Under the pieces are notes generated by a model, which saw only the letters and a program-made list of their open reading frames with translations, was not told the origin of the DNA and searched no databases. A stretch of DNA of 64,000 bases, taken from Ensifer sp. USDA 6670 (GTDB taxonomy: Bacteria > Pseudomonadota > Alphaproteobacteria > Rhizobiales > Rhizobiaceae). The stretch lies in contig ATWE01000006.1 of assembly GCA_000421085.1 (NCBI GenBank), positions 62,001 through 126,000 of the forward strand, in the 5' to 3' direction. The position numbers were made by a program, and so were the translations under genes. Of this stretch, positions 1-9,543 are shown one piece after another; position 1 is the first letter of the stretch; every line of letters begins with the position of its first letter.

Positions 1-2
1 CT

Positions 3-1646
3 GAGCCCTTCGTCCTCCGCAAGGCAGGGCAGACCTTCTACAACGTCTCGAAGCTCGATATGCACCTTCTGATGGGGGACCAGGACAATATCGCGGCGAA
101 CCTCTATGCCTACATCCAGGGCTTCTCGGAGGACGTCCGTGACATCTTCGAACGCTTCGAGTTTGCCGCCCAGATTGATCGCCTGGCGAAGGCCAAGCTG
201 CTCTATCAGGTGACCGAGAAATTCGCCCGGATCAACCTTCACCCCGATAAGGTCAGCAACCACCAGATGGGCCTCGTCTTCGAGGAATTGATCCGCAAGT
301 TCTCCGAACTCTCCAACGAGACTGCCGGTGAGCACTTCACGCCTCGTGAGGTCATCCGGTTGATGGTCAACCTGCTGTTCGTCGAAGACGACGACATTTT
401 ATCGAAGCCTGGCGTGGTCCGCACGATCTACGATCCCGCTGCTGGGACGGGTGGAATGCTGTCGATTGCGGAGGAGTATCTCGGCGAACACAACGAACAC
501 GCCCGGCTTGTCATGCACGGGCAAGAGCTGAACCCAGAGTCTTACGCCATCTGTAAAGCCGACATGCTGATCAAGGGGCAGGACGTCAGCAACATCGTCT
601 TCGGCAACACCCTGTCTGATGATGGCCACGCTGGTGCGAAGTTCGACTACATGCTTTCCAATCCGCCGTTCGGGGTGGAGTGGAAGAAGGTGGAGAAGGA
701 GATCCGGGCGGAACATGAGCAGAAGGGCTTCAACGGCCGCTTCGGCCCCGGGCTTCCCAGAGTGTCCGATGGGTCGCTGCTCTTCCTGCTGCACCTGACG
801 TCGAAGATGCGTCCTGCGGTCGACGGCGGCAGCCGGTTCGCCATCGTTCTCAACGGTTCCCCCCTGCTCACCGGCGGGGCTGGCAGCGGAGAGAGCGAGA
901 TCCGCCGATACGTCTTGGAGAACGATCTCCTCGAAGCGATCATCGCACTGCCGACGGACATGTTCTACAACACCGGCATCGCGACCTATGTCTGGGTGTT
1001 GTCCAACCGCAAGCCGGACCACCGCAAGGGCAAGGTCCAACTGATCGACGCTTCCTCCTTCTGGCAGAAGATGCGCAAGAGCCTCGGGTCCAAGCGCAAG
1101 GAAATGGGAGACCTCGACATCAGCTCCGTCACCAGGCTGTTCGGTAGCTTCAGCGAGGCCCAGATTGCTACGGTGGTGGATGCAAAAGGCAAGGAGGTCG
1201 CGCGGGAGATCGTAGTTCAAGGTGAGGCGCTCCCAGTTGCCCCAGAGGGCGGCAAAATCAAGCTCGCGCCGCTGTCGCGCATCTTTCCGAATGAATCCTT
1301 TGGCTATCGCACGATCACCGTCGAGCGTCCCTTGAGGGACGAGAAGGGTGATGTTGTCCTCGGAACCAAGGGCAAGGCAAAGGGCAAGCCACAAGCTGAC
1401 AGCTCACTTCGCGACACCGAGAACGTGCCGCTCGGCGAAGAGGTCGAGGCCCATTTCTCCCGAGAGGTTTTGCCCCATACCCGGGATGCTTGGATCGATC
1501 ACGAGAAGACGAAGGTGGGCTATGAGATCCCGTTCAACCGCCATTTCTATGTCTTCGAACCCCCGCGTCGACTCGTGGAGATCGATACCGATCTGCAGCA
1601 GGTCACCGGTCGCATCCTACGGATGATCGGGGAGCTTTCAGCATGA
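3..1646 (+). CDS. hsdM: Type I restriction-modification DNA methyltransferase subunit HsdM (5' end outside window)
   Basis: N6-adenine methyltransferase subunit of a type I restriction-modification enzyme; it works with HsdS to methylate, and with HsdS and HsdR to cut, DNA. The frame is open from base 3, and the residues before the first ATG (position 60), ending FYNVSKLD, match the usual HsdM N-terminal region, so the true start lies left of the window. Seen: the SAM-binding motif DPAAGTGGM at about residue 144 of the visible part and the catalytic motif NPPF at about residue 220. The C-terminal part, with [11 protein letters not shown] near the end, is complete. The stop overlaps the hsdS start (ATGA at 1643-1646), so the two are translationally coupled. 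The family call is safe; the target sequence cannot be read from the protein. Confidence 0.96.
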   Translation, partial: EPFVLRKAGQTFYNVSKLDMHLLMGDQDNIAANLYAYIQGFSEDVRDIFERFEFAAQIDRLAKAKLLYQVTEKFARINLHPDKVSNHQMGLVFEELIRKFSELSNETAGEHFTPREVIRLMVNLLFVEDDDILSKPGVVRTIYDPAAGTGGMLSIAEEYLGEHNEHARLVMHGQELNPESYAICKADMLIKGQDVSNIVFGNTLSDDGHAGAKFDYMLSNPPFGVEWKKVEKEIRAEHEQKGFNGRFGPGLPRVSDGSLLFLLHLTSKMRPAVDGGSRFAIVLNGSPLLTGGAGSGESEIRRYVLENDLLEAIIALPTDMFYNTGIATYVWVLSNRKPDHRKGKVQLIDASSFWQKMRKSLGSKRKEMGDLDISSVTRLFGSFSEAQIATVVDAKGKEVAREIVVQGEALPVAPEGGKIKLAPLSRIFPNESFGYRTITVERPLRDEKGDVVLGTKGKAKGKPQADSSLRDTENVPLGEEVEAHFSREVLPHTRDAWIDHEKTKVGYEIPFNRHFYVFEPPRRLVEIDTDLQQVTGRILRMIGELSA

Positions 1647-2968
1647 GCGTTCCCCAGTATGAGAGACTCAAACCAAGCGGCGCGGATTGGCTGGGCGAAA
1701 TTCCCTGCCACTGGTCAACCTTGCGTGTAAGGATCCTGTTTGAAATCAGGAAACGAATAGCAGGGGAACTCGGTCATGACGTGCTGTCCGTAACACAGCA
1801 GGGACTCAAAATTCGAAATATTGATAGCAATGACGGGCAACTTTCGATGGACTATTCAAAGTACCAGCTCGTCGAGCCTGGTGACTTTGTGATGAACCAC
1901 ATGGACCTTCTTACCGGATACGTCGATATATCCCAGTTCCATGGAGTAACCAGCCCCGACTATCGAGTGTTCACGCCCAGATCGAACGCAATATCGCAAA
2001 AGTACTTTCTGTATCTGTTTCAGAACGGATACCGACAACGAATTTTTTATGCATTTGGGCAAGGGGCTTCAGGGCTCGGGCGCTGGCGTATGCCCACTGA
2101 TGCCTTCAACGACTTTATCATGCCCGTTCCCTCGCCTCCCGAGCAAACCGCCATTGTTGCCTTCCTCGACCGGGAGACCGACAAGATCGATGCCCTGGTG
2201 GAGGAGCAAAAGCGGCTGATCGAACTGCTTAAGGAAAAGCGTCAGGCTGTCATCTCCCACGCGGTCACCAACGGGCTCAACCCGGATGCCCCGATGAAGG
2301 ATACGGGAATCGAATGGCCGAAGCGTGTTCCCTCTCACTGGGAGGTTCTAACCTTGACACGCGTGGTTGATCAGTTCGTCGATTATCGCGGCGTCACACC
2401 AACGAAACTTGAGGAAGGCATTCCTCTCATTACGGCCGGCCAGATTAAGAACGGACGAATAGATCACTCTCTCGATCCAGTATTCATTTCTGAAGAGGAA
2501 TACGCCGTCCGAATGACGAGAGGGTTTCCGGAGACAGGTGATGTCCTCCTTACGACAGAAGCTCCTCTGGGCGAGGTAGCGATGATTGAGGAGCCTCGTG
2601 TGTCACCTGGACAGCGGATGATCCTCATGAAGGTAAATAAGTTGAAGGTGACGAACCAGTTTCTGTTCCGCCACTTTCAATCGGATTTTGGTCAGAACGA
2701 ATTGGCCATGCGAGCGAGTGGCTCTACTGCTAGCGGTATTCGTGCTGACCGACTTCGTGGAAGCGTGGTGTTGGTACCTCCTCTCGATGAACAGAATCAG
2801 ATCGTCGCGTATATCGAAACAAAAATAGCAGGGTTCGACGAACTTAATGCAGAGATCGAGAGACAGCTCGCTCTTCTTCAGGAACGTCGCGCTACCCTGA
2901 TCTCAGCAGCGGTTACCGGCAAGATCGACGTACGGGGCCTGGTCGAAACCCGGGAGGCTGCTGAGTAA
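1643..2968 (+). CDS. hsdS: Type I restriction-modification specificity subunit HsdS
   Basis: DNA-recognition subunit of the type I enzyme, 441 residues, the usual size. Seen: two target-recognition domains (about residues 10-160 and 215-390), each followed by a conserved helical spacer. The first spacer begins [19 protein letters not shown] and ends [18 protein letters not shown]; the second begins [20 protein letters not shown] and ends [17 protein letters not shown]. The recognition domains use more A/T-rich codons than hsdM or hsdR, as expected for fast-diverging exchangeable segments. It starts inside the hsdM stop. The IS110 transposase gene begins its stop codon only eight bases after this stop, so the insertion sequence sits directly at the 3' end and may have changed the last residues. 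Confidence 0.95.
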   Translation: MSVPQYERLKPSGADWLGEIPCHWSTLRVRILFEIRKRIAGELGHDVLSVTQQGLKIRNIDSNDGQLSMDYSKYQLVEPGDFVMNHMDLLTGYVDISQFHGVTSPDYRVFTPRSNAISQKYFLYLFQNGYRQRIFYAFGQGASGLGRWRMPTDAFNDFIMPVPSPPEQTAIVAFLDRETDKIDALVEEQKRLIELLKEKRQAVISHAVTNGLNPDAPMKDTGIEWPKRVPSHWEVLTLTRVVDQFVDYRGVTPTKLEEGIPLITAGQIKNGRIDHSLDPVFISEEEYAVRMTRGFPETGDVLLTTEAPLGEVAMIEEPRVSPGQRMILMKVNKLKVTNQFLFRHFQSDFGQNELAMRASGSTASGIRADRLRGSVVLVPPLDEQNQIVAYIETKIAGFDELNAEIERQLALLQERRATLISAAVTGKIDVRGLVETREAAE

Positions 2969-2976
2969 TGCGCAAG

Positions 2977-4155
2977 TCAAGCGGCTTTTTGAGTTGGATC
3001 GAAGGTTTGCCTGGTTCGGAGCATTGTCCACAGGACGGTGACGCGTCGGCGGGCCAAGGCGATGATGGCCTGGGTGTGATGTTTTCCCTCTCGCCGTTTT
3101 CGGTCGTAGAAGGCTTTGGAGAGCGGGTCTCTGGTGGAGACGGCGCAGAAGGCACTCTGGAAGAATACCCGCTTGAGGGCCTTGTCGCCGCCAAATGCGC
3201 GGCGCCAGTTCCTGGATTTTCCGGATTGGCGGATGACTGGGGTCAGGCCTGCGGCGCTGGCCAGGGCGTCGGCCGAGTGGAATCGCTCGATGGTGCCGAT
3301 GTTGGCGATGAATTCTGCCGACAGCACCGCCCCCATCCCCGGCAGCGAGCGGATGAGGGCGCCGTCAGGGTGGCGCTCGAGCAGGGCCTCCAAGTCGCGG
3401 TCGATGCGGGCGATCGCCTCGCGCGCCCGCAGGGCCTCAGCGGCGAGCTCGCGGATCATGTCGGCGAAGCTGGCCTCGCCGGGAACGGCGATGCTCTGGC
3501 CCTCGGCGGCTTCGAGGGCGCGTTGGGCCAGTGCCTCGATGGCGTGCAGGTGAGGTGTTCGCTTGAGATGCGCCATGAGCCGTTTGAGGCCGGCCCGGCG
3601 GATCTCGGTCGGCGTGACGTAGCGGGTGACAAGGACGAGCGGTCCCTTGGCCGTCAGGTCGAGCCGGCGTTCGAGGCCGGGGTGGATAGCGCCCAGGAGC
3701 TGGCGCATTCGGGAGATGCGGCGCGTCTGGTCGTCGCTGAGTTCGCGGCGTCGCGTGACTTTGAGGCGCAGTGCGATGGCGGTCTCGTCGTCTGGCAGGA
3801 TCGGGCGCAGATCACGCGTCCGGACCAGCTCGGCGATGGTGCGCGCATCGCGCGGGTCGGACTTGCTCTCGCCGCCGGAAAAGCCCTGTCCGGCCCGGTT
3901 GACGGCGATGCCGGGCACATGGACGAGACGCAACCCCTCGGCCAGGAGGATGGCCTCCAGGAAGCGCGCCAGCGATCCGGTGATGTCCAGGCCGACCACG
4001 ACCTCGCCACCGAGGCTGCGCAGGTCGGCGACGAGGCGCTCGATCGCGGCCTGATCGTTATCGACCGCGCGGTCGAGCAGAACCTGCGCGCGCGCATCGA
4101 GAGCGCAGGCCCAATGGGTTTCCTCGGCAACATCTATTCCAACGTAAATCTCCAT
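2977..4155 (-). CDS. IS110-family DEDD transposase/recombinase
   Basis: Recombinase of about 392 residues that would move this insertion sequence. Start chosen at the ATG of MEIYVGID (4153-4155) rather than 14 codons upstream, because family proteins begin just before the first catalytic aspartate. Seen: RuvC-like N-terminal domain with D8 (VGIDVAEE), D57 (VVGLDITG, where other clades carry Glu), and D100/D103 (SKSDPRDAR). The C-terminal Tnp domain has the helix-hairpin-like SLPGMGAVLSAEFIANIG, then AGLTPVIRQSGKS containing a serine (S311) in the region where the catalytic serine of the family lies. No frameshift or stop is visible, so the gene appears intact. Its orientation opposes the hsd operon. 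Confidence 0.93.
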   Translation of the reverse strand: MEIYVGIDVAEETHWACALDARAQVLLDRAVDNDQAAIERLVADLRSLGGEVVVGLDITGSLARFLEAILLAEGLRLVHVPGIAVNRAGQGFSGGESKSDPRDARTIAELVRTRDLRPILPDDETAIALRLKVTRRRELSDDQTRRISRMRQLLGAIHPGLERRLDLTAKGPLVLVTRYVTPTEIRRAGLKRLMAHLKRTPHLHAIEALAQRALEAAEGQSIAVPGEASFADMIRELAAEALRAREAIARIDRDLEALLERHPDGALIRSLPGMGAVLSAEFIANIGTIERFHSADALASAAGLTPVIRQSGKSRNWRRAFGGDKALKRVFFQSAFCAVSTRDPLSKAFYDRKRREGKHHTQAIIALARRRVTVLWTMLRTRQTFDPTQKAA

Positions 4156-4379
4156 GACGCTCCTCGCATGACGTGGCGACCGCGCAGGCCCGGACACGCC
4201 GACATCGCCTTACATAGCCATCGCGGGCATCGAGCAATCAGCGGTCGATCCAGGTCGGTGAAGCGGGCGGCGCAGCCGCCGGAGCCATCAAGGACAGCCA
4301 GAATGACAACCATACCCGCATCACCTGCGCCTAAGCAGCTTCGCACCGCAGTAGGCGCTATGAAAAGGGGTAAGGCCGA
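4156..4379 (-). other. Non-coding left end of the IS110 element; candidate bridge-RNA region
   Basis: These 224 bases precede the transposase start and contain no convincing gene. IS110-group elements are known to express a structured guide ('bridge') RNA from this interval, whose loops pair with target and donor DNA. Seen: a perfect GC-rich hairpin at 4266-4280 (GGCGGC, loop GCA, GCCGCC) and a wider pair GCCTA/TAGGC at about 4330-4357. Whether these belong to a bridge RNA is inference; loops complementary to the hsdS end have not been demonstrated. The right-hand part (about 4355-4379) must also hold the ribosome site of the next gene (AAGGGG upstream of ATG 4380). Confidence 0.4.
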
Positions 4380-4787
4380 ATGACCGCTCTCAAGTTGACC
4401 GACGTTGAGGAGGCGGAGCGTCGCGCCGCTGTGGCCGGAATGGAGATCCCCGAACGCGTGGTCAACGCCTTCACTTCCATGCCGCCTACCGAAACAGAAC
4501 AGGCGCTGCTTCGGGTTCTGCTCGACAATCCCGATCATACATCTCAGGCCCTCAGCACAAAGCTGGGCTGGGGCGGCCAGTCCTGGCATTTGCATTTCGG
4601 CAAGATGTGCGAACGGCGGGAGCATCTCCTCTGGGACGCCGAACCTGCGGTGACGCGGGACGCCGAATTCTACTGCGGCATCCTCGCTAACTACTCTGAC
4701 CTCACCCACGGCTTCACGATGAAGCCCGAGGTTGCCAAGGGTTTGGCAGCTATCGGGATCAGACTGTCGAACAGGTACTCTCGATGA
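4380..4787 (+). CDS. Unknown 135-residue protein of the type I RM operon, coupled to hsdR
   Basis: I do not recognise a named family. The gene has an AAGGGG ribosome site upstream of ATG 4380, and its stop overlaps the hsdR start (ATGA at 4784-4787), so it is co-translated with hsdR. Seen: a soluble, charged protein. Residues about 36-75 (LLRVLLDNPDHTSQALSTKL, then GWGGQSWHLHFGKMCERREHLL) look like a small winged-helix fold: a helix, a helix that could be the recognition helix, and a basic tail. No catalytic motif, signal peptide or membrane segment is apparent. Context suggests a DNA-binding accessory or regulator of the restriction system. The insertion sequence lies immediately upstream and separates it from hsdS. 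Confidence 0.8.
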   Translation: MTALKLTDVEEAERRAAVAGMEIPERVVNAFTSMPPTETEQALLRVLLDNPDHTSQALSTKLGWGGQSWHLHFGKMCERREHLLWDAEPAVTRDAEFYCGILANYSDLTHGFTMKPEVAKGLAAIGIRLSNRYSR

Positions 4788-7700
4788 GCCTTCACAGGGA
4801 AATCAGCTTCGAGTCGGAAATCTGCGGACACCTCGCGGCACGTGGCTGGCTCCATGCAGACGGCGAAGCAGTCAAGTACGACCGCACCCGGGCGCTATTT
4901 CCAGCCGATGTCGTGGCGTGGGTCCAGATTTCGCAGCCGAAGGCTTGGGAGACGCTGGCGAAGAATCATGGTTCTGCTGCAGAGACCATGCTGCTCGACC
5001 GCATCCGCAAGCAACTCGACGAGCGCGGGACGCTGGATGTGCTGCGCCACGGCGTCGAACTCATCGGCCTTAGGGCACCCCTGAAGCTCGCCGAGTTCAA
5101 ACCGGCTTTTGGGCTCAACGAAGAGATCCTCGCCCGGTACGACGCCAACCGGCTGCGTGTCGTACGGCAGGTACGGTACTCGAACAGTAACGAGAATTGC
5201 ATCGACCTTGTCCTGTTCCTCAACGGACTTCCGGTTTCGACCGTCGAGTTGAAGACGGACTTCACCCAAAGCGTCCAGGACGCGGTCGACCAGTACAGGT
5301 TCGATCGGCATCCGAGCCCCAAGGGACAATCGCCTGAGCCGCTCCTGAGCTTCCCCAGCGGTGCTCTCGTACACTTTGCGGTGAGCAATGCCGAAGTGAT
5401 GATGGCGACGAAACTTGAAGGCGTCGACACCCGCTTCCTGCCGTTCAACAAGGGCAATGAGGGCGGCAAGGGCAACCCGCCCAACCGGAACGGACACCCG
5501 ACCGCCTATCTTTGGGAGGAGATCTGGGAGCGCTATTCCTGGCTGGAGATCCTTGGGCGCTACATCGTTGCCGCGAAGGACGCCAAGAAGAAGATCACGG
5601 GTCTGATCTTCCCGCGCTTCCATCAGTTGGATGCAAGCCGGAAGCTTCAAGCTGCGGTTCTCGCCGAGGGTGCAGGGGGCAAGTACCTGATCCAGCATTC
5701 GGCGGGATCGGGAAAGACCAACTCGATTGCATGGTCGGCGCATTTCCTCGCCGATCTGCACGACGAGCAGCACAAGAAGATCTTCGACACCATTATCGTC
5801 GTTTCCGACCGCAATGTGATCGACACTCAGCTTCAGGAAGCGATCTTCAGCTTTGAACGCACTACGGGCGTCGTCGAGACGATCACCAGCGAAGGCGGTG
5901 CCAAGAGCAGTAAACTTGCCGAAGCGCTGGCGGGGGGGAAGAAGATCGTCGTCTGCACCATCCAGACCTTCCCGTTCGCGCTGGAGGCTGTGCGGGAACT
6001 TGCTGCGACCCAGGGCAAGAAGTTCGCGGTAATCGCCGACGAGGCGCATTCAAGCCAGACGGGTGAGACCGCATCGAAACTGAAGCAGGTTCTCTCGGCC
6101 GAGGAGCTCGCGGAACTCGGAGACGGTGGCGAGGTCAGTAGCGAAGACATTCTCGCGGCCCAGATGGCGACTCGGGCGAGCGAAAGCGGCATCACCTATG
6201 TGGCTTTCACGGCGACCCCTAAGGGCAAGACACTGGAGCTCTTTGGCCGCCGCCCGAACCCGAGCGAACCGGCGAGCGATACCAACAAGCCGCAGCCCTT
6301 CCACGTCTATTCGATGCGTCAGGCCATTGAAGAGGGCTTCATCCTCGATGTGCTGAAGAACTACACGCCCTACGATCTCGCCTTCAAGCTGGTCAATGCT
6401 GGCGGCGAGATGGACGACAAGGAGGTGGAGCGCAAGGAGGCGGTCAAGGCGCTAATGCGCTGGGTGCGGCTGCATCCCTACAATATCAGCCAGAAGGTCC
6501 AGATCGTCGTCGAGCATTACCGGGCGAACGTCCAGCCGCTGCTCGAAGGCAAGGCGAAGGCCATGGTGGTCACCAGTAGTCGTGTCGAGGCGGTGCGGTG
6601 GCAGATCGCCATGCAGAAATACATCAAGGATCAGAAGTACGATCTCGGCACCCTCGTGGCGTTCTCTGGGGAGGTAGATGATAGGGAAAGCGGATCGGAG
6701 CCTTTCTCGGAGTCGAGTAAGCAGCTGAACCCGGGACTCAACGGGCGCGACATCCGCGAAGCCTTCAAGCTTCCGGAATACCACGTGCTGTTGGTCGCCA
6801 ACAAATTCCAAACCGGGTTCGATCAGCCGCTACTGTGCGGCATGTATGTCGATCGCCGCTTGGCGGGAATACAGGCGGTCCAGACGCTCTCGCGCCTCAA
6901 TCGGGCACACGCTGGCAAGGATACGACCTATGTCCTCGACTTCGTCAACAGTGGCGACGATATCCTGAAGGCGTTTCAGACCTACTTCGAGACGGCTGAA
7001 CTCGCAGGGGTTACCGACCCGAACCTCGTGTTTGACCTCAGAGCGAAGCTGGACGCCGTCGGCTACTACGACAGCTTCGAGGTCGATCGTGTCGTGAAGG
7101 CCGAACTCGACCCGCAATCGAAGCAGGGCGATCTTGTTGCCGCCGTCATGCCGGTCGTGGATCGTCTGCTCAAGGCCTACAAGGCGGCACAGGAGCGCCG
7201 AACCGTTGCCCTGTCGAAAGAGGATGGCAACGCGGCGAAAGACGCTCAGGACGAGATGGAGGCGCTCCTGCTCTTCCGCAGCGACATGGGCGCGTTTGTC
7301 CGGGTCTATGCCTTCCTGTCGCAGATCTTCGACTACGGCAACACCGACATCGAGAAGCGGTCGATCTTCTATAAGCGACTGATCCCGCTGCTCGACTTCG
7401 GTCGCGAGCGGGACACTGTTGACGTCTCTGAGATCAAGCTGACGCATCACAAGCTGTCGACCAAGGGGCAGCGCACTCTGGCTCTTACGGGCGAAGGGTC
7501 CCCGTTGATGCCCTTCACGGCACCTGGCTCAGGCTCAGTGCAGGACAAAGAGAAGGCGCTGCTCGCTGAGATTGTTGCGAGAGTGAACGACCTGTTCCAC
7601 GGCGAACTGACGGATGACGACCAGGTCATCTATGTGAATAGCGTGTTGAAGGGGAAGCTGCTGGAGTCGGAAACGCTCATCCAGCAAGCCGAACACAATA

Positions 7701-7891
7701 CGAAGGAGCAGTTTGCGAGTTCGCCGGATCTCTCCAAGGCCATTCTCGACGCGATCATGGACGCCTTCGAAGCGCACTCGGTAATGAGCAAACAGGCCCT
7801 CGACTCGCCGGAGATCCGTGAGGGCATCAAGGAGATCTTGCTTGGACCAGGGCAGCTTTGGGAGGGGCTCAGGGAGCGAGTGAACACCTAA
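4784..7891 (+). CDS. hsdR: Type I restriction enzyme endonuclease/translocase subunit HsdR
   Basis: Motor and nuclease subunit, 1,035 residues, normal length. Seen in order: N-terminal PD-(D/E)XK nuclease with D141 (NCIDLVLFLNG) and E155-L-K157 (STVELKTDF); superfamily-2 helicase core with Walker A HSAGSGKTNS (K311); DEAH box IADEAHSSQTG (D419); motif III FTATPKGKTLELFG; then FQTGFDQPLLCGMYVDRR and LSRLNRAHAGKDTTYVLDF of the second RecA lobe; and a helical C-terminal domain for assembly. It is the last gene of the hsd operon and starts within the stop of the small unknown gene. All key residues are present, so the subunit should be active if transcription survives the upstream insertion. Confidence 0.96.
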   Translation: MSLHREISFESEICGHLAARGWLHADGEAVKYDRTRALFPADVVAWVQISQPKAWETLAKNHGSAAETMLLDRIRKQLDERGTLDVLRHGVELIGLRAPLKLAEFKPAFGLNEEILARYDANRLRVVRQVRYSNSNENCIDLVLFLNGLPVSTVELKTDFTQSVQDAVDQYRFDRHPSPKGQSPEPLLSFPSGALVHFAVSNAEVMMATKLEGVDTRFLPFNKGNEGGKGNPPNRNGHPTAYLWEEIWERYSWLEILGRYIVAAKDAKKKITGLIFPRFHQLDASRKLQAAVLAEGAGGKYLIQHSAGSGKTNSIAWSAHFLADLHDEQHKKIFDTIIVVSDRNVIDTQLQEAIFSFERTTGVVETITSEGGAKSSKLAEALAGGKKIVVCTIQTFPFALEAVRELAATQGKKFAVIADEAHSSQTGETASKLKQVLSAEELAELGDGGEVSSEDILAAQMATRASESGITYVAFTATPKGKTLELFGRRPNPSEPASDTNKPQPFHVYSMRQAIEEGFILDVLKNYTPYDLAFKLVNAGGEMDDKEVERKEAVKALMRWVRLHPYNISQKVQIVVEHYRANVQPLLEGKAKAMVVTSSRVEAVRWQIAMQKYIKDQKYDLGTLVAFSGEVDDRESGSEPFSESSKQLNPGLNGRDIREAFKLPEYHVLLVANKFQTGFDQPLLCGMYVDRRLAGIQAVQTLSRLNRAHAGKDTTYVLDFVNSGDDILKAFQTYFETAELAGVTDPNLVFDLRAKLDAVGYYDSFEVDRVVKAELDPQSKQGDLVAAVMPVVDRLLKAYKAAQERRTVALSKEDGNAAKDAQDEMEALLLFRSDMGAFVRVYAFLSQIFDYGNTDIEKRSIFYKRLIPLLDFGRERDTVDVSEIKLTHHKLSTKGQRTLALTGEGSPLMPFTAPGSGSVQDKEKALLAEIVARVNDLFHGELTDDDQVIYVNSVLKGKLLESETLIQQAEHNTKEQFASSPDLSKAILDAIMDAFEAHSVMSKQALDSPEIREGIKEILLGPGQLWEGLRERVNT

Positions 7892-8064
7892 CTGGACTGC
7901 CGAGACATCCTTGCTGCTGAGCGGTCGAACCCTTGTTCGAGTCACGAGCAAGATACCGCAGGTCGAGGCCGTCGTAGGTCAGGTTCAATGACGTGAATGA
8001 GTCGGCGCGTAACGCCCCGAGGTCAGTTGTCGTCGCTTCTCATCCAAATCACTCGGGAGATCAT

Positions 8065-9543
8065 ATGGAAAACACCTACCTACTGAAATCGGCGCAGGTT
8101 AGTTTTGGCGACGAATATGGAACCGACATATCACTTGCAAGCGATGACGCCGATTCTACAGAAACGCACATCTCAATAGTTTCTGGTCCCAACGGAACGA
8201 GTAAGAGTCGCGTCCTCGCCAGCATCGTTAACTTCTTATGCAAAGTCAGGGATGGGAAGGACACTTATCCCCAGCGTCAATACAACACCTCAGAGACCCA
8301 TGGCCTTCTTTGCGAGTCAGTCGAAGCTATAAAAAATGGTAGAAATAGCTTCCTTGCGATCTCGCCTGAGAGTCGTCAGCAAGATCAAGAGTTCCTGCCC
8401 TCCAGGATATTAGTAATCTCAAATCTGGTAATGGATAGGTTCAATTTTGCCAAAGACATGAATCTCAGAACGAGCTTTTATCTGTATCTAGGCGTTCGCC
8501 AGGCGTCGAACCTCACTACCACCGGATCCATTGAACGATCATTGACCGAAGCCATTATAAACATGGCGGGTGACGCCCCGCGCTTAGCACTTTTTCAGGA
8601 ATGGTTACACCTAGCATCGTTCAATACTGAGGAGTTGATTTTTGAGTTCCCCAAACTTTCTCGACGGGAAATTGATCTTTTTTTGGGGGGCGTGGGCAAT
8701 AGAGCGCAGTTCATCGAACAACGCGTTTCCCGCCGAAGAGGCGCAGGACGACAGCCCCCGGATGCGGCAGAGGTGGAACAAATTACCAGCGCCGTAACCC
8801 GTGTGTTCGAATTTTTGGCTTCTAGAGGCGAAGCTCAAGTTGACGGCTTTCCTTCAGGTCGTTCAACTGAACGGCTCTTTCTACACTTGAACAGGCTCTC
8901 CAGAGAGGATGCGGAGGAATTTCAGGCTCTATCAGATAGCTTTCCGTCGCTTCAGAAAGCAGGATATGCGGGATGGCCTACCCTTCTCCTCGGGGAGCGA
9001 AAAGTTCCCGTCAGCAGTCTGAGTTCCGGCGAACAGAACGTGTTGGCTGTCGGTTCAAAACTGATTTCCTACGCGGTCCCAGGCTCATTGATCGTAATAG
9101 ATGAGCCTGAAGTCAGCCTCAACGTCGCTTGGCAACAACGCTACATCGATCTCATTTGGGGCTCGCTGAAATTCGCCTCTAACAGTCACGTAATTATCGC
9201 CACGCACTCGCCCCACCTGATATCAAATTTACCGAAGGGAAAGGCGACGCTTGTAACGGCAAAACGGGCTCCCAATGGGGCCACCTTCCAGACCCAAGAT
9301 GCCAGATTTGAAGGATGGGGCTCAGAGGCCATTCTTTATCAAGTCCTGGGTATAACAGCAGCCTCCAGCAGTCTGTTTTACAAGGATCTGGCATCTGTCT
9401 TGGCACACATACAAAATGGCGGGCAGGACCTAGCTTTAATCAGCGGGTTTCTTGAAAAAGCGCGGAGATTGGATTTCGCTGGCGTCGAACCATTGGAATT
9501 AGTAGTCAGGGAAATAGCCGTCTACGCCGAGAGCATTGCATGA
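8065..9543 (+). CDS. Septu-like (PtuA-type) SMC/ABC-family ATPase with an unusual P-loop
   Basis: ATPase of 492 residues, first gene of a two-gene defence-like unit. Start set at ATG 8065 because a GGGAGA ribosome site precedes it; a GTG 24 codons upstream is possible but less likely. Seen: N-terminal nucleotide site GPNGTSKS (residues 41-48), where the glycine before Lys47 of the usual GxxxxGK[S/T] is serine; ABC-type signature SLSSGEQNVLA; Walker B LIVIDEPE (D346, E347); H-loop IATHSPHLISN. This order (split ATPase with AAA_21-like C-terminal half) is that of PtuA and of retron-associated ATPases. The next gene is an HNH nuclease overlapping by ATGA, as in Septu. Codon use is clearly more A/T-rich than the hsd genes, suggesting a separate acquisition. 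No reverse transcriptase or retron RNA was noticed nearby. Confidence 0.85.
   Translation: MENTYLLKSAQVSFGDEYGTDISLASDDADSTETHISIVSGPNGTSKSRVLASIVNFLCKVRDGKDTYPQRQYNTSETHGLLCESVEAIKNGRNSFLAISPESRQQDQEFLPSRILVISNLVMDRFNFAKDMNLRTSFYLYLGVRQASNLTTTGSIERSLTEAIINMAGDAPRLALFQEWLHLASFNTEELIFEFPKLSRREIDLFLGGVGNRAQFIEQRVSRRRGAGRQPPDAAEVEQITSAVTRVFEFLASRGEAQVDGFPSGRSTERLFLHLNRLSREDAEEFQALSDSFPSLQKAGYAGWPTLLLGERKVPVSSLSSGEQNVLAVGSKLISYAVPGSLIVIDEPEVSLNVAWQQRYIDLIWGSLKFASNSHVIIATHSPHLISNLPKGKATLVTAKRAPNGATFQTQDARFEGWGSEAILYQVLGITAASSSLFYKDLASVLAHIQNGGQDLALISGFLEKARRLDFAGVEPLELVVREIAVYAESIA

Larger units (their letters stand above)
2969..4379 (-). mobile_element. IS110-family insertion sequence between hsdS and the rest of the hsd operon (ends approximate)
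   Basis: A single transposase gene on the minus strand lies inside a plus-strand type I operon, between hsdS and the small gene that is coupled to hsdR. The transposase stop is within about 10 bases of the hsdS stop, so the right end is very short. About 220 non-coding bases lie upstream of the transposase and should contain the long left end. IS110-group elements are known for a short end after the gene, a long non-coding left end and no terminal inverted repeats or long target duplications, so exact ends cannot be set by eye; I saw no clear flanking duplication. Confidence 0.75.

Noticed and set aside
2968-4383. Long plus-strand frame (471 codons) across the insertion sequence
   Set aside because: It is the antisense shadow of the IS110 transposase, with no recognisable domain, while the minus strand has complete catalytic motifs.
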